This document shows, in pieces, positions 1 to 11,020 of a stretch of DNA of 64,000 nucleotides. The notes beneath the pieces are model-generated. The model was given only the letters and a program-made list of their open reading frames with translations, did no database searches and had not been told where the DNA came from. This DNA is from Homalodisca vitripennis (lineage: Eukaryota; Arthropoda; Insecta; Hemiptera; Cicadellidae), in assembly GCF_021130785.1 (NCBI RefSeq), contig NC_060214.1, forward strand, positions 45,755,001 to 45,819,000, given 5' to 3'. The first letter of the stretch is position 1; the number at the start of each line of letters is the position of its first letter. The position numbers and the translations under genes were made by a program.

Positions 1-2842
1 ATGTTGTTACGGCTGGGTTATTACGTACCAATTATCTTGTACAAGCCACATTTCGTCGCCACGAATGTAATTAAACCGCTGGATAGGTTTCATTAGTTAT
101 AACACTTCACATTTCCGACAAAGGAAGATTTAACTATTAAAACAGTTTCATTACGTGTCAATTGGTTTATTGAGTTCTTGAACAATTTGGAATGCAATCA
201 ATATATCAAACAGAGCTTATTTTCACGTAGTTTAATTCGATTCATGAGTTGCTAAACTATCCAGATGTTTTTAAGTATTAATTAATTAAAGTTATGTAAC
301 ACAAAACCAAAGCAATCTTGAAAATAATGTAAATTTTTAGGCAATACACATGAGCACGTCGACAAATAAAATAGATTTCCAAACTTGCACATTTATCTGG
401 AATAGATAAATTAATTGATATGAACTGAGAGATTAAACTTGACGGAAAGTATTGATAAGGTACAGAAACCAATTTTTAATGGAAAAGTATAATTTTTTAT
501 TGAATTCATATTGTCTTTAAGGCCAATAAAATATACTTCAGGTGAGGCAATAAACCACCTCTCTTTATAGATTATCTAAATGGATGCTGGGGAACTAGAG
601 AGACCTATTTTTAAACTCGGTATATCTGATGTTGAAATGATGCAAAGAGTTTGTTTCAAACTTCTTCGCCACCAAACATTTTGTATCGTTTCATACGTTG
701 CCTCCTGATTTCAGGAGTCAAGTTTGAGTCATTTTCATATTTCAGGCGCTACATTAAGTATAAGGAGAAATGGAGGTAAAATCTAAATTCGCATTCAACA
801 AAACCTTTCCACCATAGCCACGTTATATGTACGAAATTATTTTACGTTTTGTCAGTTTATACGATTTTTAAAACCTTCAGTGAATATTTATGTTAAATCT
901 AAAGTAATATTTAACACAAAGCAATTACATATAAAATGATTATAATGTAAAACATTTATATGTTTTCAATATTTATTCTAAGGAAATAAAATGCTAACAC
1001 ATATAACTTGGCAACCAAAAATAATATTTCGTAAAACACCATAAAATGTTTACAGTCTTTAATAGTAATTGGCCTGATTTTGTTTCGGCGGAAAATTCTG
1101 TTTCTAGTTTATAAATATCCTTGTGGAATAAAAATAAAATAATATTGTTTATCCTTAATAAAGGCATTTTTAAAGGCTTTGGCCAAAATTTTCTTTTCAA
1201 TCTTAAAACATTAATCATCTTTAAATTCGATGGCTACACAAATCACATCAATATACATGTAGTCCCTGGTAAATGCTAGAATATTTACACTTATTGATGG
1301 TAATAGAGGTGTAATTTTATATTAAGGTCAAATATTTACCACTCAAACAAAACTATGTGAGGTTTATTAATTTTAAATAAACTATACTTTGGGTTTTGCT
1401 GTACCTGCTGGGTTGCCAACAGAACTAAAAGGGTTTAAGCATTGTTGCTTGCAAAATTTTTAGTGAATGGCACTTTAAATTTCAAAATTGGTTTATGAAT
1501 GTTTATGAACAACGTATTAAATGAAGTAATAAATTGTAGGACATTATTTTTATAAAATAGTGCCGAAAAGTTTTCTTAGTTAAAACAGATAGCATATACA
1601 CACATTTTTTATACAGGGTTACTTAGTAAGCCGCAGGGTTCATACATTTCACTACTTCTATTACCGCCAATTTGAGAGTAGTAATATCTTAGGGTATCGA
1701 TGGAACGGGCAATATTATTCCAAGAAACTTAACTTATTACTATGTTATAAATGTATGTATTGTATAAATTAAGTATAAAAGGAGAACATACTAAAATATA
1801 AATGAACGAATGAATATTTGTTTCCTTATATAAATAAATATTACTGCATAGACTGTACAGGATACAGGAAATGACCTCCATAGGGGCTTAATTGTGAGGG
1901 TTGGTTGAGACGCGATCAGCAGCCTGAATGAAATACTGATTAAATGATACACGTATTGTGGATTCTTAAGCGGATAAATATTTATTTTATTATGTAATGC
2001 AATTTACCATATTAAATCTGTTTATTTAATTTATTTGTGTAAAAAAATTTCAAAAAGTAACAAAGAAACCATAGCTACAACAAAGTAAATATTAAAAAAG
2101 CGTAATACTAGATAAGAACATTAGCGGTTATCTTATGGCTAGTGATTATTTTATACTTAGTGACATTATTTCTGTATTAGTCATAAGAAACGTCAAAAAC
2201 TGTATCCATAACTGTTCGTAAACAATAAATAAATCAATATAATAATAATTTAATAATATGTCAATAAAAATATTAGATTTCCTTCTTGTACTGTTTTGAT
2301 AAATATTTACGTTACGTAACATGCACCATCATTAAACACACTGTGAATTATAAAGAAACGAATTTTTATGAAAAACTTCTAGAGTGAATGCCAGTTAAAT
2401 CTTGAAAGTTTGGGCTGGACGACAGAGAAAGAGACCATTAGTGGTATAAATGTTTTGTACCACTAAATTAATATTAATTAATTAATCATTACTATCGATG
2501 ATCTAATAAATTCTAGTTGTGTGACGTGGTATCACTCTGGTAGGTCAATTTAATGTAAAAATAAACAGGGGTAGATTTGTTGAAGTAACAGTAATATCCA
2601 CAGTTTTAACAAAGGGAATGATCTATATTTTGTTTGTGGCCAAGTAAACCAAGAACCGTGAATAACGAAGGGGAAATTATTCCTCGCACCGCACTGGGTT
2701 GAAAGTGACAAATGAGGGTAATATCATTTGTACAGGAAGGCCAACCTCACCTACCTCCCTAAAGCTCTCTGACGTCACTGTAACTTATACAAATATTATT
2801 ACTCTCCTTTTAAGCACGAATTGCTTCACTAATTTTACGCTA
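1..2842. other. A+T-rich stretch, no gene seen
   Basis: I see no convincing coding sequence, RNA gene or well-bounded mobile element. Open frames are short and low-complexity, as expected by chance in A+T-rich DNA. It may be intergenic or intronic sequence, or decayed repeat beyond recognition. Confidence 0.5.
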
Positions 2843-3279
2843 ATGATGTTAGACCTTAACTTTGAATCGACAATGACCTCAAATGAGAAAGAAGCATGGG
2901 TGTCATTCAAGCAAGTGGTTACCAAGTTCTTGGGGAATAAAAAAGATCCAGAATATGTTGCTATTGTTGCTAACATGTGTTAAAGAACTTTAAAAAGTTA
3001 GGATGTTTGATGAGCCTGAAAGTTCACTTCCTGAACAGTCAACTTGATTACTTCCCGGAAAACTTGGGCGATGTAAGTGAGGAGCAAGGAGAGCGTTTTC
3101 ACCAGGACATTAAACTGATAGAAAAAACGCTATCAGGGCCGCTGGAACACTAACATGATGGGGGAACTACTGTTGGTCACTTCACAGAGAAGTTCAGCAG
3201 GGCGACTCATCGTAGAAAAAAGCTACACAAGAAGTTTCAAAGAAAAGAGGGAAAGAAAATACAAACCAATCCCAGATGA
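2843..3279 (+). pseudogene. Broken C-terminal fragment of a conserved arthropod repeat protein
   Basis: Read across frames, this encodes a recognisable run. It starts near MMLDLNFES, then EKEAWVSFKQVV and FLGNKK. After a frame change near 2978 come LGCLMSLKVHFLNS and SEEQGERFHQDI, and after another near 3123 come RYQGRW and DYCW. The order (FLGN-K, LGC-MSLK-HFL-SHL, FPENLG, EEQGERFHQDI, RYQGRW) matches an uncharacterised protein repeated in many arthropod genomes, which I take to be transposon-derived; this is from memory and I cannot name the superfamily. At least four frame changes (near 2978, 3123, 3165 and 3210) show that it cannot make a protein. The product's activity is unknown to me. 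The N-terminal part is missing, and sequence upstream of 2843 does not look homologous. Sure of the match, unsure of the family. Confidence 0.72.
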
Positions 3280-4429
3280 CTAATAGAACCTGTATTATAC
3301 CACATGTATAAACTCTTTCAAGTAACCTATTGTATTAATATATTCATAATTATGATGTAACATATAGTGTTTCATTAATTTCACCATATACCGTAATTTA
3401 TACTACATAAGAAACTACATAAAAATGTATACTACATAAAAACCCAAATTGCAGAAAAAACTATAGGTGATACAAAAGAACTAAGGCCAGATTTGGATTC
3501 AGCACATAAAAATCTATAAAAATCAGCTATTAAAGTAAAAAAAGTTTTCACAAAAAAATTTTTCGTTGGCGTGTGTTATTTAACAAAATATTATATATGA
3601 AACTGGAATTGCAATACGCCCATACGTTTGAGAAAAATGTGTTACAAAAATATATATTTATTCTTTAAATTTTATATTACATGGAATAATTACTTTCGTA
3701 TAAAATAGCATGTAAACATGATTGATACCATTCGTCAAATTTAACATTAAATAACGGGCTTCCAAGTAAATTATTACCCTTTAGAGTAAAAATTTACAAT
3801 AAGGAATAGTTTAAATAATATTAAATGTATCTTCTCTTTAATAGTGATAATTTGTGTTGTTTGAACAATAATTGAGTACAATTAAAATGTACATATTTAT
3901 TTTTTAAATATATTTATACTTTTAATTTTCCACTCCTGTAGATTGAACTTGGAAATTGTTTCATTATGGCGACGCATACAGTAGAAACGTCAAAAAAAGC
4001 TTAGATGTCTAGGACGAAGTATTTGTTACAAATCGATTTATATCTCAGTTAACAACAGTCCAGGCAGTAAATCCCAGTTAATGGCCGATGTCTCTCAACG
4101 ATTGTCAGAGGTCAAATAGTCATGGGTTTTATTTGTAACTGAAATCCGACATCGTATTGTTTTGGTTTCAAAATATATTCATGGAAACAATGTATTTAAA
4201 ATTTTTACATAATTTTCTTCTTTAATATATAACTGACTATGGTATTTTCAAATAGCTCTAATTTTATGTATAATTTTTATTTGTTGTGCAAACTGTCTAA
4301 TGTAACAAATTAATGGGTGAAAATAGAATTTAGGCTGATATTGTACGCTGTTAACATAATATAATTTAATTGGTACTTAAAGATGCAAACCTTTGTTACT
4401 ACTTTCTATTAGTGTGTATTTTCTCTTGA
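3280..4429. other. A+T-rich stretch, no gene seen
   Basis: No coding or structured feature is recognised. The stretch separates the protein relic from the first tRNA-like repeat. Confidence 0.45.
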
Positions 4430-4680
4430 AATGCATTACATTTGTATAAATGGCAATAGTGAGTTTAATTTCAATAAACATTAACCACAAAAAAAACTTA
4501 CTCAGCCAGAACTCGGACCCGGATCACTCACTTGCCGGGTGCAATACCACTTCACCACAGAGCCCCTACTTTTTATGCTTCAATTATATTGTACTTGGTC
4601 TTTTCTGTACCTCATGTATTTAAAAACCAAAACTAACATATAAACGGAAGAACAAATACCTTTTAAACGACTTTAATTTT
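4430..4680 (-). repeat. tRNA-like interspersed repeat, copy 1 (diverged)
   Basis: On the minus strand, about 4503-4568 reads as a degenerate tRNA-like sequence: GGGCTCTGTGGTGAAGTGG (A-box region), an arm around CACCCGGCAAGTGAG, then GGGTCCGAGTTC (B-box region). Both flanks are shared with copies at 12.8, 13.1 and 60.1 kb: upstream a run related to AACATATGATGGGAAGACG (given in plus-strand sense), downstream a run related to GTATAAGTGGCAATAG. The tRNA-like part is therefore internal to a ~250-bp repeat. It is probably SINE-derived and this copy is old; it is not a functional tRNA gene. Confidence 0.6.
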
Positions 4681-4781
4681 CATTCATTAATTAGTAATTT
4701 TTCTAAATATATAACCAAAAATATTATTAATGAATTCTTATAGTAAGTGTAAACAAAGTTAATAAATTTTTACTTAGTAAA

Positions 4782-4825
4782 ACTAGCAGACCCGACAGAC
4801 GTTTTCCTGTACACACGTCTTTAAT
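4782..4825 (-). repeat. Possible RTE-type non-LTR 3' tail relic
   Basis: The plus strand shows CTAGCAGACCCGACAGACG followed by TTTTCCTGTACACACGTCT. This resembles the inverted 3' end of a retroelement common in invertebrates (CTAGCAGACCCGACAGACG with TTGTCCTGT). The resemblance is from memory and no coding sequence accompanies it. Similar CTAGCA ends occur near 17.1 and 42.4 kb. Confidence 0.35.
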
Positions 4826-5159
4826 TAGAAAATTTTAAACTGTGATTAATCTGTAACAATCTGGGCTGTTTTGATAAAAAATGTCTATTTAAAAGTTATT
4901 ACAATATCTAACTTCATCACATGTACATTTAATCACACTTCGACCAACCGATAGTGTGTGAGTATAACATGAGTGATGTGAAATGTAGAGGATGTTTTAA
5001 ATGAGAACTTACTTAATCTGAAGGTAAAAAAATTGAAACAGACTATTTTATAAAAGGTATATTTTTCAATTTACAACTTAATTTATCGTAATGCCATTGA
5101 ATGTACAATATTTTTGGTAATCCTTCAGGAGTATACACAAACAAATTAGATGATTTTCC

Positions 5160-5640
5160 GATAAGGCTGAAGTATAATAAGAGACCTCCATCAAAATCGA
5201 ATTACTGATATTTCTGAATAGCCTATATAACTACTATCCGAATTAGATTATAGTTATGTAAAAGGCCGAATTAATAATAAGCGGCCACCATCACAATCGA
5301 ATTATTGATATTTCTGAATAGTCTATCTAAATTACCGAATTTCATTATAGTTATTTAAAAATTACAGTATAGTATCGGAACTGGACAACAGAATTTTAAT
5401 TTATCTAAAATACTAAAGAAGTATTCCGTATAGGGCTGAAGTATAATAAGTGGCCACCATCACAATCGAATTATACATATTTCTGAATAGCCTATCTAAA
5501 CTACTAAAATGACGAACTGAATTAGATTATAGTTATTTAAAGGCAGAATTATAATAAGCGGCCAACATCGCAATCAAATTATTGATTTTTTCTAATTAGC
5601 CTATCTAAACTACCGAATTTCATTATCTTTATATTTATAT
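5160..5640. repeat. Tandem array of ~112-bp units, left block
   Basis: Four units carry the landmarks GAAGTATAATAAG, GGCCACCATCACAATCG, TGATATTTCTGAATAGCC, CTATCTAAACTAC and GAATTAGATTATAGTTAT. They begin near 5165, 5266, 5434 and 5545. One spacing is longer because of an inserted run around TTACAGTATAGTATCGGAAC. The block forms the left tandem domain of a fold-back element that continues to ~7630. Confidence 0.85.
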
Positions 5641-6220
5641 TTCTTGTGTGCGTGTGTATGGAGCTGAACTCCTAAATGGGTGGGCCATCTTGGAATGTTT
5701 TACATTGTATCCATCAGATGCGCTACGATCACAGTTTCAAATGTTTTCTATTTCAATTCCAGGTTTTCCTGACAGTTTGTGCTGCTATCAAATATGTGTG
5801 TTGTTTTGTATCATCGTGTAATTATTGTGTGAATGCTAATTGTAATATTACATTAATAGAGATTGAAGATGTTTGAAGTACATAAAAACTATAGATATTT
5901 ATTGAAGTTATTGAACTAATTTTTGAAAATTTATTGAACGAAGTGAGTATATTGGTCGCATAACCTAAGTAGCAATACAAATCAAAAGGTTGTGTTTCTA
6001 TGTGTGAATAACTATTGCTAACAGTTTGGTCACATTAAGTTCAAATTAAGTAGCATATAAGTCACATGATTGAATAACTATTCGTCCTCTTCCACGAAGA
6101 CGTGGGCATTTTTTCTGTAAAAATAAAATTCTGTATAATAGTACACAATGAATATGAGTAACTTATTAAATATGTAATTTTAATTAAGTAACTTCTAGAT
6201 AAAAATGTATAACAACGTAG
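5641..6220. repeat. Left inverted arm of fold-back element
   Basis: About 5700-5870 (landmarks GCGCTACGATC, GACAGTTTGTGCTGCTATC, GTATCATCGTGTAATTA) is an inverted copy of ~6950-7090. About 5940-6080 (AAGTAGCATATAAGTC, GTTGTGTTTCTATGTGTG) is an inverted copy of parts of ~7335-7580. Short open frames on opposite strands of the two arms give similar peptides (CAAIKxVCCFVSSCNYC). The shared DNA homology explains this without invoking a gene. Confidence 0.75.
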
Positions 6221-6225
6221 ACTAC

Positions 6226-6880
6226 GGTATCTAAAATACTAAAAAGAGTATTCCCTATAGGTCTGAAGTATATTAAGTGGCCACCATCACAATCGAATTA
6301 TTGATATATCTGAATAGCCTATCTAAACTACTAAAATGACGATCCGAATTAGATTGTAGTATTTAAAGGCTGAAGTATAATAAGCGGCCACCATCTCAAT
6401 CGAATTATTGATATTTCTGAATAGCCTATCTAAACTACTAAAATGACGATCCGAATTAGATTATAGTTATTTAAAGGCTGAAGTATAATAAGCGGGCCAC
6501 CATCACAATCAACTTATTGATATTTCTGATTAGTCTGTCTAAACTACTGAATTACATTATAGTTTTTTAAAATTACAGTATAGTATCGAAACTGGCCAAC
6601 AGAATTTAATTTATCTAATATACTAAATAAGTATTCCCTATAGGTCTAAAGTACAATAAGTGGCCACCATCACAATCAAATTATTGATATATCTGAATAT
6701 CCTATTCTAAACTACTAAAATGACGATCCAAATTATAGTTATTTAAAGGCTGAAGTATAATAAGTAGGGCACCATTTCAATCGAATTATTGATATTTCCG
6801 ATCAGCCTATCTAAACTACCGAATTTCATTACAGTTATTTAAAATTACAGTATAGTATCAGAACTGGCCAACAGAATTTA
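6226..6880. repeat. Tandem array of ~112-bp units, right block
   Basis: The same ~112-bp unit as at 5160-5640 starts near 6258, 6370, 6478, 6648 and 6748, again with occasional TTACAGTATAGTATCG inserts. The two blocks are in the same orientation and are separated by non-tandem sequence. Units differ by scattered substitutions, so the array is not newly amplified. Confidence 0.85.
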
Positions 6881-6889
6881 ATTTTAAAA

Positions 6890-7830
6890 CCAATTCCTAC
6901 ATTATTAACAATAGTTATTGACACATTTGATTCTCTATTAATTTAAATATTACAATTAGCACTCACACAATAATTACACGATGAAACAAAACAACACACA
7001 AATTTGATAGCAGCACAAACTGTCGGAAAACTTGGAATTAAAATAGAAAAACATTTGAAACTGCGATCGTAGCGCATTCTGCTGGATCCCAATTTAAAAC
7101 ATATCAAGATAAAAAACAATTTATTTATAAACACAAAAGTATCTGATCAATCGCTGCACACTTAATATTTAGGAATTGCAGTTAAAAGTGTATTTTACTA
7201 AAACTGCCAATTTTATATCTGGATAACCTCTATTGATATTCCTGATTTGCCTATCTAAACTACCGAAATTTTCATTACAGTTATTTAAAATTACAGTATA
7301 GTATCAGAAACTGGCCAACAGAATTTAATTTAAAAAACCAATTCCTACACTATTAACAATAGTTATTCACACATGTGATTTGTATGCTACTTAATTTGAA
7401 CTTATCTGACCAATTTTGACTGCAGATAAAAATGTAAATTACAAACAAATTATTTTAAATCCAGTAGTTTAAAACTTGATTATCTAAAATGTTAACAATA
7501 GTTATTCACACATAGAAACACAACCTTTTGATTTGTATGCTACTTAGGTTATTTGAGGTAATGGGACCAATAATCTCTATTCATGTACTATTACAAATTT
7601 TTAGCACTCACACACAATAATTACACAATGTTTTATTTTTTATTTTCTTCTTTTTGCCTGTTGGCTTTTTATAAACTTATAACGCGGCCACGTAGTACAC
7701 TTTTTATAACTTCATTCTATTATATTTTAATGTTATTTGCCGTAATTTACTTTTGAAACATGAACCTTACAAAACAACACTCACACATTGATAGCAGCAC
7801 AAACTGTCAATTTCAGTTAAGAGCTAAAAC
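6890..7830. repeat. Right inverted arm of fold-back element, partly reiterated
   Basis: This contains inverted copies of the 5641-6220 arm. It includes repeated pieces of its own: AACAATAGTTATT near 6908, 7354 and 7495, and GATAGCAGCACAAACTGTC near 7005 and 7790. The reiteration suggests internal unequal exchange or nested insertion. No transposase is present, so the element would be non-autonomous. Its class (Foldback-like, Helentron-like or other) is not settled by what I can see. Confidence 0.65.
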
Positions 7831-8319
7831 TTTCCCCATTTTTATCTGGATAATCTCTATCCTCCAAAGTAAGTACAGAATATATTGAAATAAGAAGTGG
7901 TGTTATTTTTATATGTTTATGCTTACTGTGTTTTCAAGACTATTATTGATTAAACGTATGGCTGTGTTTGTAATATTATAATGTTTACATAGAAAAATTG
8001 GGTGAAAATTTAACTTTGCAATCTGCATTAGACTACTGATCAAGCACTTTATAATAATGTAATCTAAATGTAAAAAAATGTTTCTGCCTCTTTGGTTAAC
8101 TTCAGCTGAAAATATTTACAGCTGTTAAGTATCAGTTCACTTTGTATTACGTGTCGTTTAGATTAGATAGATTTTGATAGATTCCAATCAGCTGTGTGTA
8201 GAATATTTGTAAATTTTTACATAGAACTAAAAATTTTTTTGTTATAAGAAGAAAAAGAGAATCATCTTAGGTTCAACCCACCTGGTTGCCTTGATTTTAA
8301 AATTAATTGATGTGCGATT

Positions 8320-8990
8320 TCAACATTTGTAAAATTTATCAGATTGGTATTTTGAATGGGGTTTTGGCTCTAAATGGTAAATTCGTTTTCTGAAGGAATT
8401 TTCTAATTTATTTTGATTGTGTTGAATCGCATGAGCAGATAATGGTCTCTCATAATTTTCATGAACAACATCAAATCGATGATTGGTCATTCTCACTCTT
8501 AATGGAGTGATGGTTTTTCCAATATAGTCTTTGGGACAGAATTTACAGGTTAGTTGATAAATTATGTTTTTTGTAGTGCAATCAATGTTACCTTTAATAG
8601 GATATTCTTTTTCAGTTGTGCTACTTTTAAACGATTTAGAATTTATTAACATCTTACAAATGTCGCATCTTGGCTTGTTACAGGGATTGCACACGTTAAA
8701 TTTGATGTTATTACTTTTTGGATTGCCCTCATACTTTAATTTCGGTCTAGAGAGAAAGTTTTGTAAATTTGGAGGTTTTTTAAAAATTACTTTGGGGGGC
8801 TTAGAAAATAAATTTCTAGTTTCAGGGGAAGATTCCAAAATAGGAAAAGAAACCTTTAGAATTTTGTTAATTTAATGAAGGCCAGTAAAATATTGGGTGA
8901 TAAATTTAGGATTAATAGCACTGGAAATATTTTTAGGTGCTCTGATTTGTCTATCAACAAGATTTTTTGGATACCCCCTTTCAAAAAGTA
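8320..8990 (-). pseudogene. Penelope-like element C-terminus with GIY-YIG endonuclease
   Basis: On the minus strand this encodes the 3' end of a Penelope-like retroelement protein. Upstream (8990-8875) lies the linker FERGYPKNLVDRQIRAP, then one in-frame TAA (8872-8874). A 172-codon open stretch follows to the stop at 8320. It holds a Cys-rich motif, CNPCNKPRCDICK, and a GIY-YIG core read as NIIYQLTCKFCPKDYIGKT, then RVRMTNHRFD with its conserved Arg and His. GIY-YIG nucleases of Penelope-like elements nick target DNA for reverse transcription. The reverse transcriptase part is absent; sequence upstream runs into a TA-rich fold-back. A 5'-truncated, once-mutated copy is the simplest reading. 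Only one stop in ~220 codons makes it one of the better preserved coding relics here. Confidence 0.85.
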
Positions 8991-9009
8991 CATGGGACAG
9001 TCTTGTATA

Positions 9010-9051
9010 TATATTTAGTTATATGGATATAACTAAATATATAAAATTAAA

Positions 9052-9088
<37 letters not shown>

Positions 9089-9117
9089 TTTAATTTATAT
9101 ATATTTATTTATTTATT

Positions 9118-9155
<38 letters not shown>

Positions 9156-9188
9156 TTTAATTTTATATATTTAGTTATATCCATACAG
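9010..9188. repeat. TA-rich fold-back
   Basis: Near 9010-9055, TTTAGTTATATGGATATAAC and TATATAAAATTAAAC are matched in inverse near 9154-9188 (GTTTAATTTTATATATTTAG and TTATATCCATAC). Between them lie two TA dinucleotide runs. It abuts the truncated Penelope-like element and may be its insertion junction or a separate small inverted-repeat element. Confidence 0.7.
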
Positions 9189-9336
9189 GGGAAAGATGTC
9201 TGATTTAGGCTAAATAATTCCCGAACGATTACAGGTAAAGTAATAATACTTAATACACCATTACTCCACCTACAGATCTAGTTTACAAAGTAACCTGTAT
9301 TATTTTCTATGTCAGGGGAATGTGCATAGGTCGAGT

Positions 9337-11020
9337 AGTTCCAAATTTCATTTACAGTGATGGTATTTTGGAAACTATAAAAGACACAGTAAGGTTGAAT
9401 TGGACAAGGTTGTCCATTTTAAAAAGGCCGAAAAACAAACGTTGTGAACTTTTAGTTTTTTGCGTATCTGCTGCAAATAAAAACAGTATTTTTTCAAACG
9501 TTTTTAAACAGTTACAGCTCTCTTTTTATTGCATATATAGACCTTATACACGAAATATGCACGAACAGTTATCGAATTATTTTTTATATTACAAATCTTC
9601 TCTAACTCTTGAATAGTATAAGAACCTTATGTAACTGCCTTAGTAAAATAAAATCTTCCAAGACATGCATGCAGGATGTGCTGAGTTCGAATCAAATCAC
9701 TTATCACAATGGTACATTTTTCTTAATAAAAATGAAATAGATCGTTTTCTGATTTAAATGTACTATATATGATTTACCTTTCTTATGTTTTTATTAAAAG
9801 TAGTTAACAAACTCACATTTTTAATATGCTTTTTGAAGGAAATTGTTATTCTACTATTCTACCTAACTTAGTGTTGAAAATAGCTGTTTATTGGAATGTA
9901 CGTAATATGTTACAATTTAATTTTTAACATTATTATCGCAATAGCATATTAGTTTAAAATTGTATCATACTTTTGAATTCTATAGACATAAGTAAAAATC
10001 ATCTCATTCAAATAACTAAACAAACTAATTAAGTTTTGAAAATTTAACGCATCTTAGTCTACTATAACTCAAAATAAATAATAACCAGTTTATTTTGTAG
10101 GAGTGTAAACGGAAATACTAGGTTAAGTAAATAGATTTAAATTTAAAAAATGTGTTTAATGTGATACCTTCTCTGTATCACGCACATCCTAAGACCATCC
10201 TGCAAACATATAAACATTTTTGGTGATTAGTCTTAAAAAAGAACAAATATAATAGCGTCTTGTAAACGTGTGGGCCAGTAGAACTTTTTAGTTTGAAATA
10301 AAATATGTTCTTAATATGATTATTTTTTTTAATGTAATTATGTTAATTAATTGACCTTAATATGATATTTTTATAAGCTTATAAAATATGATATAATTTA
10401 AAATTAACATGCTATTATAATACTTATTCTAAAAGGTGTCACAAACATTAACTTTAGACGTTCCTTGTCAGATAATGTGTATGTTTCACTAAAGAGTGGA
10501 TTCCAACAATGTCTAAAGTGCAGTATTGGTCAGGTTTACCAACCATCTAAATAGTACACCAAAAATTCCCTTAAACGACACACTAGTTGTTATTTAATAT
10601 TTAACGAAACCCAAAACACGTATTTGACATTTTTTAAATAAATAAAAATCCAAGTTTGTTTTGTTTACGAGAAAAGGGATCGTTGCATTTAAAGAAGTTT
10701 ACTCGAACCTGACACATCCTTGTTGATGGTCTTCTATTATAATATTTAAAAAGTGTGAGAAATTTCATCCATATTTAATGTAATACACGGTTCTATTGTA
10801 GGCACTAACAAGAGGACTGCGGCAGTTTGAAAACATACTCTAAAGGTTTTAGAGTAAACGACGCAACTAACAATTAACTAAGGTATAATAATATCCTGGT
10901 ATCATTATTGCCCAAAACTTTGTCTAATTTGTCTTTGCTCTATCTCTCATAGTTTCCAAATAAAACTGTAGTGAACGTACAATTTTATACAGTCGTATGT
11001 ACATGGCACCATTCCTCAAT
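9337..11020. repeat. Left arm of large inverted duplication
   Basis: From about AGTTCCAAATTTCATT to CACCATTCCTCAAT this sequence recurs inverted at 14171-15697 with scattered substitutions and small indels. The left arm has ~170 bp (about 10407-10579) that the right arm lacks, so it is longer. Open frames near the outer ends of both arms give related peptides (DTVRLNWTR, KRPKNKRC, NKNSIFSNV). They lack known motifs and decay quickly, so I do not call a gene, although an old coding origin is possible. Confidence 0.88.

Noticed and set aside
1612..1640. Transposon end at ATACAGGGTTACT
   Set aside because: No inverted partner was found at a sensible distance on the other strand.
5160..6880. CRISPR array
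   Set aside because: Units of ~112 bp are contiguous and vary throughout; there is no short exact repeat with unique spacers, and the DNA is eukaryotic.
5676..7134. Cys-rich peptides conserved between 5676-5876 (+) and 6943-7134 (-)
   Set aside because: They lie in the inverted arms of the fold-back element; DNA similarity extends beyond the frames, so conservation is not evidence of a gene.
9320..9616. 98-codon open frame with a relative at 15428-15664
   Set aside because: The similarity is explained by the inverted duplication at DNA level; no known motif, and the two frames diverge at the C-terminus.
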